64,000 nt of DNA from the NCBI GenBank assembly GCA_028583605.1, contig CM053326.1:37603931-37667930 (forward strand), written 5' to 3'. This stretch comes from Dastarcus helophoroides. Taxonomy: Eukaryota > Arthropoda > Insecta > Coleoptera > Bothrideridae. A model generated the notes under the pieces. That model saw nothing but the letters and a program-made list of their open reading frames with translations. It did not search any database and was not told the DNA's origin. This document shows, piece after piece, positions 12,301-23,223 of this stretch; the first letter of the stretch is position 1, and each line of letters begins with the position of its first letter. Made by a program: the position numbers and the translations under genes.

Positions 12301-12790
12301 CATAAATGCAATTTTCATGTTTGGGTTATTACTAAACATCTGCTCTCGGTTAGTCTAGTATAAAATTGTGGATGATTTTTCAAAAGGCAGAAACACGAAG
12401 AAAGATGGTCGAAGAGAAAAATAAAAAAACCAAATTAAAGCTCCAAGTTTTTAGTTTTCAGATCTTAAGTGCCAAATTTTTTAGCTTCAGCGTAATTATA
12501 AGAAAACTATCGGCCAAAAATTCTTCGAATTTTTTTTTAAGTATCATGGACATTAATATTTTCTTCCAGTAACTTTATCTTAGTTAATCTAATCCTGTTT
12601 GACTGCTCTCCTATAGGATGGCTTTTTTCGTTTAGTTATTGTCGTTCAAAGCAAAAACTATTTTTGACTCTGGTCATCAATACATATTAAACAAAGCCAA
12701 ATCACCAAATTCCGCTTGGGAGGTGTCTATAAGCAGTGCGTGGTGTTTTAATTATTCATTTCGTCGTGCAATAAGCAAAAAAAAAATCAA
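12301..12790. other. Unique sequence, no gene seen
   Basis: AT-rich, no repeat or coding motif recognised. Confidence 0.3.
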
Positions 12791-13070
12791 TTTATATAAA
12801 TAAAATTGAAGCTTCTAAGTATCTATCTGTCTGTCGATTGATTTTTTGTCCGTGCTAATATCAGAAGCTGCTTAATCGATTTTAGTGAAACCTTTACTAA
12901 AATGTAGATCATTTTAAAGGGTACCTTTTAGTCTATTTCTATTCCAGTAAAACTCAACCTTTCACTTCTAAGAACTCAATTTTATTTGTGGTTAAGATAT
13001 AAAAGGGTAATGTTTATGGCTGATATAATATTGCGCGCTACCTACAATTTTAGCTGGTACTAGAATCTAG
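12791..13070 (+). mobile_element. Helitron-like short repeat, copy 1
   Basis: About 280 bp beginning with TATATAAATAAAATTGAAGC followed by TATCTATCTGTCTGTCGA, then GAAGCTGCTTAATCGATTTT, and closing with GATATAATATTGCGCGC. The last bases contain a short hairpin ending in CTAGAAT followed by CTAG and then T, as Helitron 3' ends do. A second copy in the opposite orientation is at 18932-19236. No coding capacity. The Helitron assignment rests only on the hairpin and CTAG end; the repeat itself is certain. Confidence 0.5.
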
Positions 13071-13724
13071 TATTCTATTAAAATTAAGTAAAAAATTATT
13101 TTAAAATATGACATTATTGGACCTTGAGCAGATAAATTCGAGGGGGTCAGATAGTATTTTAATAAAAAACTGTTTTAACTGAAACTATCTGAATAGTTTT
13201 GTCTTATTATTCTTCAGAAAACGTTCGACCATAAAAGTAAAACCAAACTATTAATTCAAACACACATTTCTTACATGAAACAAAAAAAAAATCATCCAAA
13301 CAGTCGCCGAACCGAACGCGGTCCAATCGACCTGAAAACCACAGATATCGGTTGAACAAAGCAAATGATGTGGCGCATGAGACACATTTGTCATAGTGTC
13401 CAGAAAGGTCTTTATTAATCCGCACACAACCAGCTGCATTGAATCAAACAGTGATTAATTATTGGTAGAAAACCGCCCCATAAAACATCCTGGCGAATTT
13501 TTTATTATCCCAAAGTTTGGAAGCAAGTTTAACGCAGACAGAAATCCCGATACTGCAAAACATTTAAAGTCATTTTTATTAATTTTCAACACAAAAAGTT
13601 GCCCGATAAACGTAATAGAACATACATTTAAATTTATGACCTACAACGTCGGAAATTTCAAAAAAATCGAAATTTAACAACAACATTGAATGTGCTACTC
13701 TTACCTTTTTTAAACGTGCACTTG
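13071..13724. other. Unique sequence, no gene seen
   Basis: Two overlapping reverse frames (13207-13439) and one forward frame (13462-13677) show no recognisable domain. Composition is more balanced than in the neighbouring arrays. Confidence 0.3.
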
Positions 13725-13990
13725 CAAAGGGTAAACCTATTATGACCTATGAGTGCAGTTTTAATTGTGGATAAGTTATGGATAGTTATGGATAAGTAAT
13801 TCCGGAAAAGATACTCGATAATGAATGGAATTCATTCCATAGTTTAGAAGTTCTATACAAAAAAGAGAGTTCTATACAAAAAAGAGAGGTAGGAGTTCTC
13901 ACTGTGATAAAGTGGGGCGCGCACAAGATTTCCAGTCTCCGACTATACTTTTGGGGGATCAGAGTACAATAGGCTTGCCCCTTGCGAGTA
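13725..13990 (-). pseudogene. Old LINE 3'-end relic
   Basis: Aligned by eye with the LINE relic at 15201-16162: GGGTAAACCTATTATG corresponds to GGGTAACCCCATTATG, and GAAGTTCTATACAAAAAAGAG corresponds to GAAGTTCTATAGAAAAAAGAG. In between, order and spacing are preserved, including TTGGGGGATCA. Read on the minus strand this is the end of a non-LTR retrotransposon reverse-transcriptase ORF plus tail. A 21-bp piece (GTTCTATACAAAAAAGAGA) is duplicated in tandem near 13850. Too decayed to translate. Confidence 0.5.
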
Positions 13991-14870
13991 GATTGTACTT
14001 AAAAAAGAGCCACTAGCTCTTCCATAAACATAGAAAAGAGTCGGTGTAACAGGGTCTAGTCTTATCTTCAGAAATTGAAGCATCTGTGCTCCAATTACCT
14101 TACTGATGATAGGACTTTGACCGAGTCATCCCTTCAGGAACTAGAGCATCTTTAGTTCAAAGCAAGCAGATTGTACTTAAAAAAAGAGCATCTAGCTCTT
14201 CCATAAAAGTAGAAGAGTTTGTGTCAGTCTTCCCTTCAGAAACTGACAATTTCCTTGCAAGCGGATTCTACTCTAAAAAAGATCCACTCTTCCATAAAAG
14301 CAAAAAAGAGTCGCTGTAGTAGACCTGAGTCTTCCCTACAGAAACTGAAACATGTGCTTCACCATAAAGAATATCTATGCTCCAGTTATCTTATTGGTGA
14401 AAAAACATTGACCGAGTCATCCCTTCCGGAACTGGAGCATCTGTAGTCCAAAGAAAGCGGACTATATTTAAAAAAAGAGCATCCAACTCTTCCATAAAAG
14501 TAGGAAAGAGTGTGTGTGAGTCTTTCCTTCAGAAATTGAAACATCTGTGCTTCAGTTACCTCATTAGTAATAAAAGTTTGACCGAGTCATCCCTTCAGAA
14601 ATCGAAGCATCTCTGCTTCCAAGTACAATCCCCTTGCAAGCGGATTCTACTTTAAAATCCACTAGCTCTTCCATAAAAGTAAAAAAGAGTATCTATGGTA
14701 GACCGGAGTCTTCCCTACAGAAACTGAAACATCTATGCTCCACCGTGAAGAATACCTATGCTCCACCATGAAGAATATCCATGCTCCACCATGAAGAATA
14801 TCTATGCTCCATTATTGATGATAAAACTTTGACTGAGTCATCCCTTCAGGAAATGTGTTCCAGTTTCTGA
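13991..14870 (+). repeat. Tandem array of LINE-derived units
   Basis: About five diverged units of roughly 100-200 bp repeat the order GCGGATT(C/G)TACTTAAAAAA, then CTAGCTCTTCCATAAAAGTA, then CTTCAGAAACTGAAACATCT, then GATGATAAAACTTTGACCGA. The first phrase resembles the 3' tail of the LINE at 41241-41968 (GCGGATTAACTTTAAAAAAA). The last resembles LINE sequence at 46181 (GATGACGAGAATTTGACCGA). The units therefore appear to be concatenated LINE fragments in + sense, lying between two minus-strand LINE relics. Confidence 0.6.
14740..14815. repeat. 23-bp minisatellite inside the LINE-derived array
   Basis: TATGCTCCACC(A/G)TGAAGAATA with two further bases repeats three times head to tail (period 23) and ends in a partial fourth copy. 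Confidence 0.85.
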
Positions 14871-14879
14871 AGGGAAAAT

Positions 14880-15110
14880 TGGGTCAAATTTTTATCACCA
14901 ATAAGACAATTTTTTCTTCTTTGAGTGAAATCCAAGAGCCAATGTCTGCTTTGGCGTTGAGCTTCAGACATGAGATGTTGATCTAACTTTGCTTAATAGA
15001 GAAATAGCTGATGTAACGCGAAGTGTTTCCTAACTTACAAAATAAAGGGCAGCCTTTGAGGGGAGGATTTAGCAATGAGAAACAGATGGTTATTTCGAGA
15101 AAAAATAGAA
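14880..15110 (-). pseudogene. Diverged LINE reverse-transcriptase relic
   Basis: Landmarks match the LINE at 15200-16160 in the same order and orientation. TTCTTTGAGTGAAATCCAAGA corresponds to TTCTTTGAATTGAATCCAAG, and GGGAGGATTTAGCAATG corresponds to GAGGCGGATTTGGCAATG. No reading frame survives. It is probably the continuation of the relic at 13725-13990, now separated by the tandem array. Confidence 0.45.
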
Positions 15111-15189
15111 AAATCTACGAGGATATTGGCTACATCATCGTTTGATATTTTCTTAGAATTTTTTTTTTTAAGTTTAATCCAATCGCAAA

Positions 15190-16165
15190 GGGTAACCCCA
15201 TTATGCTTTCAAAGCACTGCGAGTAGGATGCGAAAACAAGGATAGATGGCGATGAACCGCCTTCTTAAACAAGGATTTAATGTAATATTTGGGGAAAATT
15301 CCTTTCGGTAACAAGTTCCATAACTTGGAAGTTCTATAGAAAAAAGAGTCTCCGTAGACAGAAGTCCTTACTGTGTCAAGCTGAACCGCACAGGAATTTG
15401 CTGTCTCCGGCTGTCTAGTACGCCTCAAGAATCTTGCCCTTGGGGGATCAATCCTATTAGTTCCTACGAGCATCTTCTATGATAGTACTTGTAGAAAAGA
15501 GACAAGTCACCAACCATACGCCTGTGCTCTAGTGTTTCGAGAGAATAGGTCAGACGCTCGTCATCAATTAGGCGAATCGCTCTTCTTTGAATTGAATCCA
15601 AGAGAGCTGAAGTGTGTTTTGGGGATGAACTCCAATCATGAGAACAGTATTCTAGTGTTGCCCTAACTTGAGCTTTGTATAGTGTTAATTACTCATGAGA
15701 TGTGAAGTACTTTTTAGCTCTAAAAAGAAAGCCTAGCTTCTGAGAGGCGGATTTGGCAATGGCGCGCACATGGTCGTCCCAAGAGAAGTTAGTGCTCGCA
15801 TTCACTCCTAGGATAGATAGATTAGATCCATCGGAAGGATTTTACCGTCCATTAGTATTTTTATTGCATTATCCCTTGATGTTTTTTTAGAGAAAACCGC
15901 GGCCTGCGTTGAAGTCGACCAAATTGTTCTTACCCCATTCCAGAATAATCTCGAGATCCCGATTAATGGTCTGTATCTTTTGTTCCCTTAGTCGATCTGA
16001 AGGAGCGATAGATAATCGTTTGTCGAAGTTTGTCGGAGAAAAAAGATTACTATCATCTGCGTAGCTGTATATAGGATTGGAAGTTGAAACTAAGAGATTG
16101 TTTATGTGTAACAGAAATAGAGTAGGAGACAGAATGATTATCAGTCTAAATGTTTGAGGCACTGA
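15190..16165 (-). pseudogene. Truncated non-LTR retrotransposon reverse transcriptase
   Basis: Read on the minus strand, 16162-15887 encodes SPTLFLLHINNLL followed by IYSYADDSNLF, the conserved reverse-transcriptase block with the YADD catalytic motif. The middle (15886-15474) is broken by frameshifts but keeps family phrases. 15473-15201 encodes TSKLWNLLPKGIFP and FKKAVHRHLSLF, the usual C-terminal region of CR1/Jockey-type LINE polymerases. The 3' end has GGATTAAACTTAAAAAAAA. The N-terminal half and endonuclease are absent (5' truncation). A further ~50-bp same-sense fragment begins at 16164 (GAAGTCGATCAGACG). Clade placement is uncertain; the reverse-transcriptase identity is firm. Confidence 0.85.
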
Positions 16166-16215
16166 AGTCGATCAGACGATTCCCATTCCAGAATGATTTT
16201 TGCGAAATCTCAAAA

Positions 16216-17510
16216 CTTTCGCATATTTAAAGAATCTGCTGACTTTGTTTGCATGTAATATATGAATATTAAAATTTGTTTCGGTCGAATATAAAAATGT
16301 GGGTGCTCTCGGAGAATTCTACATCTTCGGAGGGAGTGGGATAATGAAAAAGAGCTTTTCAACGACGGAGTAGCACCGAACGACAAGAATGACGTAAAAG
16401 ATGATAGAAAGTTCGATTGCCTCTAGGCACTCTCTTCGACAATGTTACATCTTAAATAATTTAACCAGCTTCGCCTCGACTACAGCAAGAAAACAACTGT
16501 GTCCCGAACAAGGCTCTGCACTCCAGTTCTTTGTCATTTCCTTTCTTTTTTATAATAAAGTTACATGAATCGAGCATTAGAAACGGCAGCAGAAAAGAGT
16601 TGACGAGGGTTCAACACGTATTCAATATAGAACAAATTTTGGTTAAAATGAAGTACAAAACATACATCATCGAGAGTAGGGCAAAGCGACAACCCTTTTG
16701 CTTAATAAAAGTTCTTCGACATGGATTTCGTAAAAATTCTCTTTTCGAATCTATTTTCTTCTTGGAAACAGATTATTTATCCTTTGCGTACCAATTGATT
16801 AAAAAAATAAATATGAAACAGATTATTTTTTGTGTCGGAAGTAGACTTAAGTAAAACAACTTTGGCACTTTTTTTTCCAATGGATCCTTCGAGGCTGATA
16901 AGTTAATAAGTTTAAGAAGACGATGGCGATGGTAAGAATTTATTCGAAGCTAATAATCCATTGGAAACATATGGGTTAACGTGTTAAAAATGAAGAATTT
17001 TACTTTGTGTAAATACCTTCAATAAATACCTACCGAATATACATGAAAATATGAAAGTGTATCTGTCTATGGATAAATTGCTAAATCAGTGTTGACAAAG
17101 ATGGAGATCCCCTAAACTACGGAATAGTTAATAGTGTAACGAACTTATGTGATAGAGATCGCGATCTTATTTGGATTTCTTTAATCAAAAGTGCGAGAAT
17201 TTTATCGCAAAGCGAGACACTCATATGCATGTGGCTACTCTAGAGTCTACTGAAGGCTTCCCGAGTGGAAACTTCTAGTAAAACGTGCGGATTATAAACA
17301 AGCACACCCCCATTGTAATTCATTTAATACGATGTCTTCAGTTTAGCATTTAGTTATTCGTTGTAGTAAGTTTTGTCTCTTTCAGTTGAAAAACAAATGT
17401 TTTAAATTCTGACATCTTTAATTCGAACCGAACACGAAACAATAGGTTGCACTTTATGCTGAAAAACTTTTCCCAACACTTTCAAAACAAATTTTATATC
17501 CAGAAATAGT
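16216..17510. other. Unique sequence, no gene seen
   Basis: A 107-codon forward frame (16531-16854) has no recognisable motif. No repeat noticed. Composition is moderately balanced. Confidence 0.3.
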
Positions 17511-17514
17511 ACTA

Positions 17515-17632
17515 TACTACTACTGCTGCTGCTGTACTGCTGCTGCTGCTGCTATACTGCTACTGCTGCTGTTATACTGCGGCTGCTGCTGCTATACTGC
17601 TACTGCTGCTGCTCTACTACTACTGTTGCTAC
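17515..17632. repeat. CTG/CTA trinucleotide repeat
   Basis: Runs of CTG interrupted by CTA, GTA and CGG, with a secondary rhythm in which TATACTGCTACTGCTGCTG recurs every ~35 bases. No open coding context indicates a protein homopolymer tract. Confidence 0.9.
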
Positions 17633-18931
17633 CTTACGACAACTTCCTCTCTCTCCACTTTATAAACTGAAGGAAAGCTTACTGGCTTGGTTGCCACTTC
17701 TAAAGAAACCATAATCAAGCACAAGACGTTTACAACTTTGGATAATTGATTACCTGTAGTTTTTCTTCTAATACTTCCCTTTTGTAATTGATTAGATCGC
17801 TTTGTTTGATCACATTTGTCCAAAAATCATTCAATTTTATAAACGGGAAATGGTAATCCTACAGAAAAGTCGAAGGTTTTGAAAACTATTTTCTACAAAC
17901 CCTGGTTATTAGTTTTTTCACAAAACTCTGACACACTTGACCCAGTATCAAATAATTTGCTGACGTGGACCCCATCCATAATTATTATGGACCACATCAG
18001 TAAATTAAATGGCGAATTCGTTGCTTTATTTTCATTTGAATTCTAAAAACGACGTTATTTATAATAGGTACAGGAATACTCTAGAAATAAATGAGGGAAG
18101 CATTCATATTTTGCAAACATGGAATGACTTCCACCGAATTATCTTGGAATTTGTTCAGCCTGGAGAGTTGGCAGGCAAAAGTTGACTCGTTCGCTGCTCG
18201 ACATGAGTTATTGTGTTCATTTACCCTCGAGAAGATGTACTTTTTCACGTACATTTTAAATGCGATTTCTGTGTTTACTCGTCGGCACAACGACGTTGTA
18301 AAGTTGTCTCCTGCATCACCGCTTTTAATGAAGGGAATATAACGGCGGGAAACGGCGGGAGAAGAAGAAAAGTTTTCAAAGGCACCACCGCTCCTTGATT
18401 GCATTAACGCCGGGTTCGTTACCCACTCAGAGGATGAGGTCTATCTGCGGGTTAATTAAATACTCTTCTCTTCTGACATCCAGAAATTGTATTCCAGAGG
18501 AGACATCCGCTAATCTCTGACTTATTCGAGATACGACTGATGTTCCTCCCTTAAAATTTCCTTCTCCATTTAAGCGGACGTATCAGGAATTATTCGCTAC
18601 ATTAATCTCAACCCATTTAAATTATCCCTAAAAGGCGAAAACTTTTCGCCGCAGTATTACGGCATAAGTCATACCAAATTTATATTGATTTCTCTTCTGT
18701 GATTTTATTTTCTTCAAGCAACTCCGGCAGAGTTAAAAACATGAGTAAAAGAACACTGAGAAATGTACCGCAAAAGAAAACTGTTTTTTCTGTTTCGTAT
18801 TTACTTTGCATTTATTTAAAATTATCTAAACCTCGCGACTGTGTATATGCTAGGTCCAAAAAGATCCTATTTCAAAATAAAACAATTCCTTATTTGATAT
18901 AAACAGAATAAAAAATTCAAAAGTTCACGTT
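17633..18931. other. Unique sequence with a 41-bp palindrome at 17960
   Basis: Several overlapping short frames on both strands around 18081-18404, none with a recognised domain. At 17960-18000, CTGACGTGG and CCACATCAG flank CCATAATTATTATGG, making an imperfect perfect-length hairpin. Otherwise nothing is called. Confidence 0.35.
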
Positions 18932-19236
18932 CCTTATTCTAGTGCCAGTCTAGAATCGTATGTGGCGCGCAATATTATATCAGCCATAAAGGTGGCAGAT
19001 TGGTTTCTCTTTTACATGTTCGGTGTTCTAACCCCAAATACAATTATGGTGGTGGAGCTCTTGAAATTAAAAAATCAAGTTTTAGTGGATTAGAAATAGC
19101 CCAAAAAGGTACCCCTAAAACAATCTACATTTTGGTAAAAGTTTCCTCAAAATCGATTAGGCAGCTTCCGAGATTAACCCGGACAAATAATCAGTCGACA
19201 GACAGGCAGACGCTTCAATTTGATTAATTTACATAG
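18932..19236 (-). mobile_element. Helitron-like short repeat, copy 2 (reverse)
   Basis: Reverse-complement match of the repeat at 12791-13070. GCGCGCAATATTATATCAGCC, AAAATCGATTAGGCAGCTTC and GACAGACAGGCAGACGCTTC are the mirror of its landmarks. Its 3' end has a perfect 7-bp stem, ATTCTAG and CTAGAAT, around a 7-base loop. Identity by eye is roughly 75-80%, so both copies are old. Confidence 0.55.
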
Positions 19237-20403
19237 ATTATGATTAATTATAATTATTGTAATAGATTTGATCCTCTAGAATCAAAATATAGCTCGCTTG
19301 TACTAAGATGATTCTTGTACTAAGGTGATATTAAGCAAAATTTTTTTAGTAAACGAAACAATAACGTTCAGTGCGCACTTTCCCAGAGGGCAATTTTTCA
19401 AACAGTTAATTTCTTCCTCAACCTAAGATCCTGTTTTTAATCAAAACACCCCAAAATTGTTAATTAGAAGGCAAATTTTCCTTTTGATGCATTAAAGCGA
19501 AGCCTTATGCTGTCGACGAATGTACATCCGCAAAAACAATTAGCTGGAAGGATTATATTTTCTGCGTCGCGATGGAAAGGGAAAATTTGAAATTCATTGC
19601 GGTTTAAGTTATTTATGAAGTTGTATCGAGCCAGAATTGACGAACACCCCGCCGGAATACAAACTTCTAATTTCGACCAGAAACGTTCACATTGAATGCC
19701 AAATAGATAAGATTTACATTCATTTATTGAAAATTGCAGAAGCGGCGGCAGAATTTAAAAATTTGGCTCCACATCAAAGCGATTGCTAGAAATGCTACAG
19801 AGCAAGTAAAATATTATAATTATTGAGTTAACAAATTTTAATCTAGTTGTGGAAAAGGGAGGGTTAGGAAAAGAAGCCAAGAAAATCGATTTGGCTTGAA
19901 TTCTCGTTTCAGGCGAAAGATTAAGTAAAGTGGCGTTTTAGGGAATTAAAAAAATTGTTGCTAATTGAATTAAAAAGTTGCGGCAACTGTAATTGTCTAG
20001 AGGAAAATGTGTTCGGTGTTTTTGAGAGCCACCTTTTCGCCTCCAAGTCCAAAGTTTTATTACTCAATTAAAATTTAACGAAGATTGTTTCTTTCCCTAA
20101 AACTGCTGACATTTATTTCTTGGAGTAACAAAAAACGCATCTACTTCCATCTCATTTGACACCTATGCGTTGTATAGTCGCCATCAAATAGTAATTTTTT
20201 GAACCATTGTTAGTAGCAATTTTTATTATTTTTATTAAATAGGGGTAAAACTTAAAGGTTTGGGGATAAAACTCAATTTTCAGTTCTTCGTTTTTGGCCA
20301 CCACTCTGAAAAGATGCAACTAGTTTTGGCTATATTTTTGAGTCTCGTATCGTGGGGAGTCTCGTCCAGGTTAATCACCCTGTATAGTTAGTAAGACGCC
20401 TAT
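19237..20403. other. Unique sequence, no gene seen
   Basis: No repeat or coding motif recognised. A CACCCTGTATA phrase near 20388, common at the ends of insect transposable elements, stands alone just before the foldback MITE. Confidence 0.3.
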
Positions 20404-20610
20404 AATTTTGGTGGAACAGACTGGTCCTTGGTTATCTTCAAAAATTGAAATACAAATCTTGTCCCCTGAAACCAAGAAAGATTAAAAAACAAAACATCTT
20501 CGGAGATATAGTCTCTGATGATGACAACTTGGCTATCGAAACGCGTTAGAGCAACCTCTGTTGTGTTTTTTAATATTTCTTGGTTTCAGGGGACAAGATT
20601 GTATTTCAAG
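20404..20610. mobile_element. Foldback MITE, copy 2
   Basis: Starts ATTTTGGTGGAACAGACTGG and carries CCCTGAAACCAAGAAAGATT. It ends with the mirror arm (TTTCTTGGTTTCAGGGGACA) and GATTGTATTTCAAG. The centre contains CTTCGGAGATATAGTCTCTGATGATG and ATCGAAACGCGTTAGAGCAA. Same family as 1048-1281. Confidence 0.75.
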
Positions 20611-21162
20611 TAATACACCCAAACTCTAAGGTTACAAGATGCAGTATTACGAAATTAGGAACCAAGTAAATTGAAGAATTCAATATATTATGCTGGGATA
20701 CCATATCGAAGTTGACAAGCCTAATAATAACGGAAAATAATGGTGCGAAATACGTCCCGGATCATTTTCCGATACGGAAAATCCAATGAATAAAATTCAG
20801 AAGCAACTATAATCGGATATATCGAAGGCATCAAAAAGTGTATATTGGATTTCGAGCCCTGTCTCAAGTTCCTGATTACCACATTGAAGGCGTATTCCTG
20901 CCTAATCTTGTTATCGCTTTTCCATCTAAAACACAAATAGAGCGTAATGCTCGGATAGAGTTCATTTTGGTTGCATTAAAGCCCATTTAGGTGGGAATTA
21001 GATTGATATTTTGTGTTTTCCGGGCTCCTTTGCCTTCTGAAATTTATTTCAGAGAGATGCTCGTAGCAAATTGGCACATTTCGCGTGTAATAAAAGCGGA
21101 GATCACTTACGCTTCAAATTTGCTGTTTATATTATAATTCAGAAAAGTAAACACTGCAATTA
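20611..21162. other. Unique sequence, no gene seen
   Basis: Nothing recognisable. A 71-codon reverse frame is not supported by any motif. Confidence 0.3.
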
Positions 21163-23001
21163 TACCGGGTATTTTTTTTAGTTGGGAGGTTACCTTTATA
21201 TGGAGTATCACTCATTATAAAGGTAAACTGATTTTGTCGATATGGCTAATCGGAACTAAACTACCTTTCAAAAATATTTTCAACTTCCTCCCACTTCCGG
21301 TTATACCGGAAGTAGACATCAACTTTCTTATTTTAAATAGCAACCCCCAAATTTTATATTTTATTTTGATTCTAAGTAAAAAAATAAGATGAGTTTATGT
21401 ATACATGTTTATTGCTATCTTTGGTAGTTTTTAAGATATTTCAATTTTTCGGAAAAAACTGACAGAAAAGAGGGTTATTTTGACTCTTTGTATCTTTTTT
21501 ATTATTTGCAATAAAAACATGAAATTTGGTTTGAAGTCATAAAATATTATGGAGACTGTAATAACGTAATCAAGTTTTACATTTATTACACAGGGTGATG
21601 GAAATTTTGTGATCTTTATTGTTTTTGTTTTATTCAAAAAAACTCTGTTTTTTTAAATGGGAACTATATGTTTTTTAAACATTTTTGAATTCCTCACGTA
21701 AAAAGAAGAAAAAAGTTATATTACTAATTTTTTAAAATTCTGCACCTTTACAGAGATATAATGCAAAATGAAAAAGAAAAATATATCTTTTTTTTTAGTA
21801 ACAACTTGGTAGTAGTCAACAAAATTTTCAAAAAAAAATACAACCACAAGGATTAAAAATTTTAGGCTAAATAACATTTAAAAGATAACCGCACAAGACG
21901 AATAAGTTTTTGGCTAATTGTTAGAATACTTACTGAAAAATGTTTAGGTAGCCACGAATGTAAGTTTCGTAAAAATGGTTTGTTAAACAGACTTCTCATT
22001 TTTGGAGTAATCAAAATCAACAACTAATGTTCAAGAAAATTCGTCTTTTAACTGTTATGCTGTTAGATTAGAACTCAGGATTTTTAAGCGTTAAATTTTA
22101 CAATGAAAATTAAAATGGAAATTTTTTAGTAATTTTTTTTACGACTACTGCATGACAAGCATATTGCTAGGAACAATCGGATGTGCTTAAAAACGTTACT
22201 CAATTCGAAATCTTAAAATATGTCTTTAAATGTATTGAAAGAGAATATCGCCCTGCTGTTCTTGATGTAAATTTTTTGTTAATTATTTCTGTTTCCTATT
22301 ACTTATTATGATTAATTCTTTAAGCTTTTATTGCCCACAGTTAATTTCCTACTTGAACAAACAAGAAATGTTTGATTTTTTTTATTTTGAGATTTATGTA
22401 AAATACCTCTGTAATAGCACAAAATTTTAAAAAATAAGTAATATAACTTTTTTCTTCTTTTTATATGAAGAATTCAAAAATGATTAAAAAACATATAGTT
22501 CCTATTTAAAAAAACAGAGTTTTTTTGAATAAAAGAAAAACAGCAAAGATTATAAATTTTCCATCACTCTGTATAATAAATGTAAAATCTGTTTACGTTA
22601 TTATAGTCTTTATAATATTTCCTGACTTCAACCCAAATTTCATGTTTTTACTGCAAATAATAAAAAAGATACAAAGAGTCAAAATAACCCTCTTTTCTGT
22701 CATTTTTTTTCGAAAAATTGAAATATCTTTAAAACAATCAAAGGTAGCGATAAACATGTATACATAAACTCACCTTATTTTTTTACGTAAAATCCAAATA
22801 AAACATAAAATTTGTGGGTTGCTATTTAAAATAAGAAAGTTGATGTCTACTTCCGGTATAATCGGTAGTGGGGGGAAGTTGAAAATATTTTTAGAAGATA
22901 GTTTAACCCCGATTAGTCCCATCGACAAAATCAGTTTGCTTTTATAATAAGTAGTATTCCATATAAAGGTAACCTCCCAACTAAAAAAAACACCCGGTAT
23001 A
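21163..23001. mobile_element. 1.8-kb foldback element with ~630-bp inverted arms
   Basis: The left arm 21163-21790 begins TACCGGGTATTTTTTTTAGT. The right arm 22375-23001 is its reverse complement and ends CTAAAAAAAACACCCGGTA. Arms agree over the whole length at roughly 85% by eye, including ACTTCCGG near the outer part and GAGGGTTATTTTGACTC further in. The ~580-bp centre is AT-rich and non-coding. Matching short frames near 21431-21637 and 22525-22767 are mirror images of one another, not genes. TATA is present at both outer junctions. Transposase class unknown. Confidence 0.85.
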
Positions 23002-23223
23002 TTTATAACATACACACGACTTCACTAGCGAACTTCACAAAGCAACTAAATGGAAGTCTCAAAACCATTTTATATTTAAATAAAATTTGAATTAATTTTT
23101 AGTTTAAATTGTAAGGGGATAACGCAATATTACTGAAATCGATAATACAGGTGCCTACTTTTATGGTAATAGTTCGAGAAACTAAGAGAGACCGCTGTCA
23201 AAATAAAAATCACAAAGTTAACA

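Noticed and set aside
17515..17632. Coding polyglutamine or polyserine tract
   Set aside because: The triplet repeat is interrupted and the surrounding frames carry no coding signal or domain.
21431..22767. Paired similar 68-80-codon frames as a gene family
   Set aside because: They are mirror images from the two arms of one foldback element.
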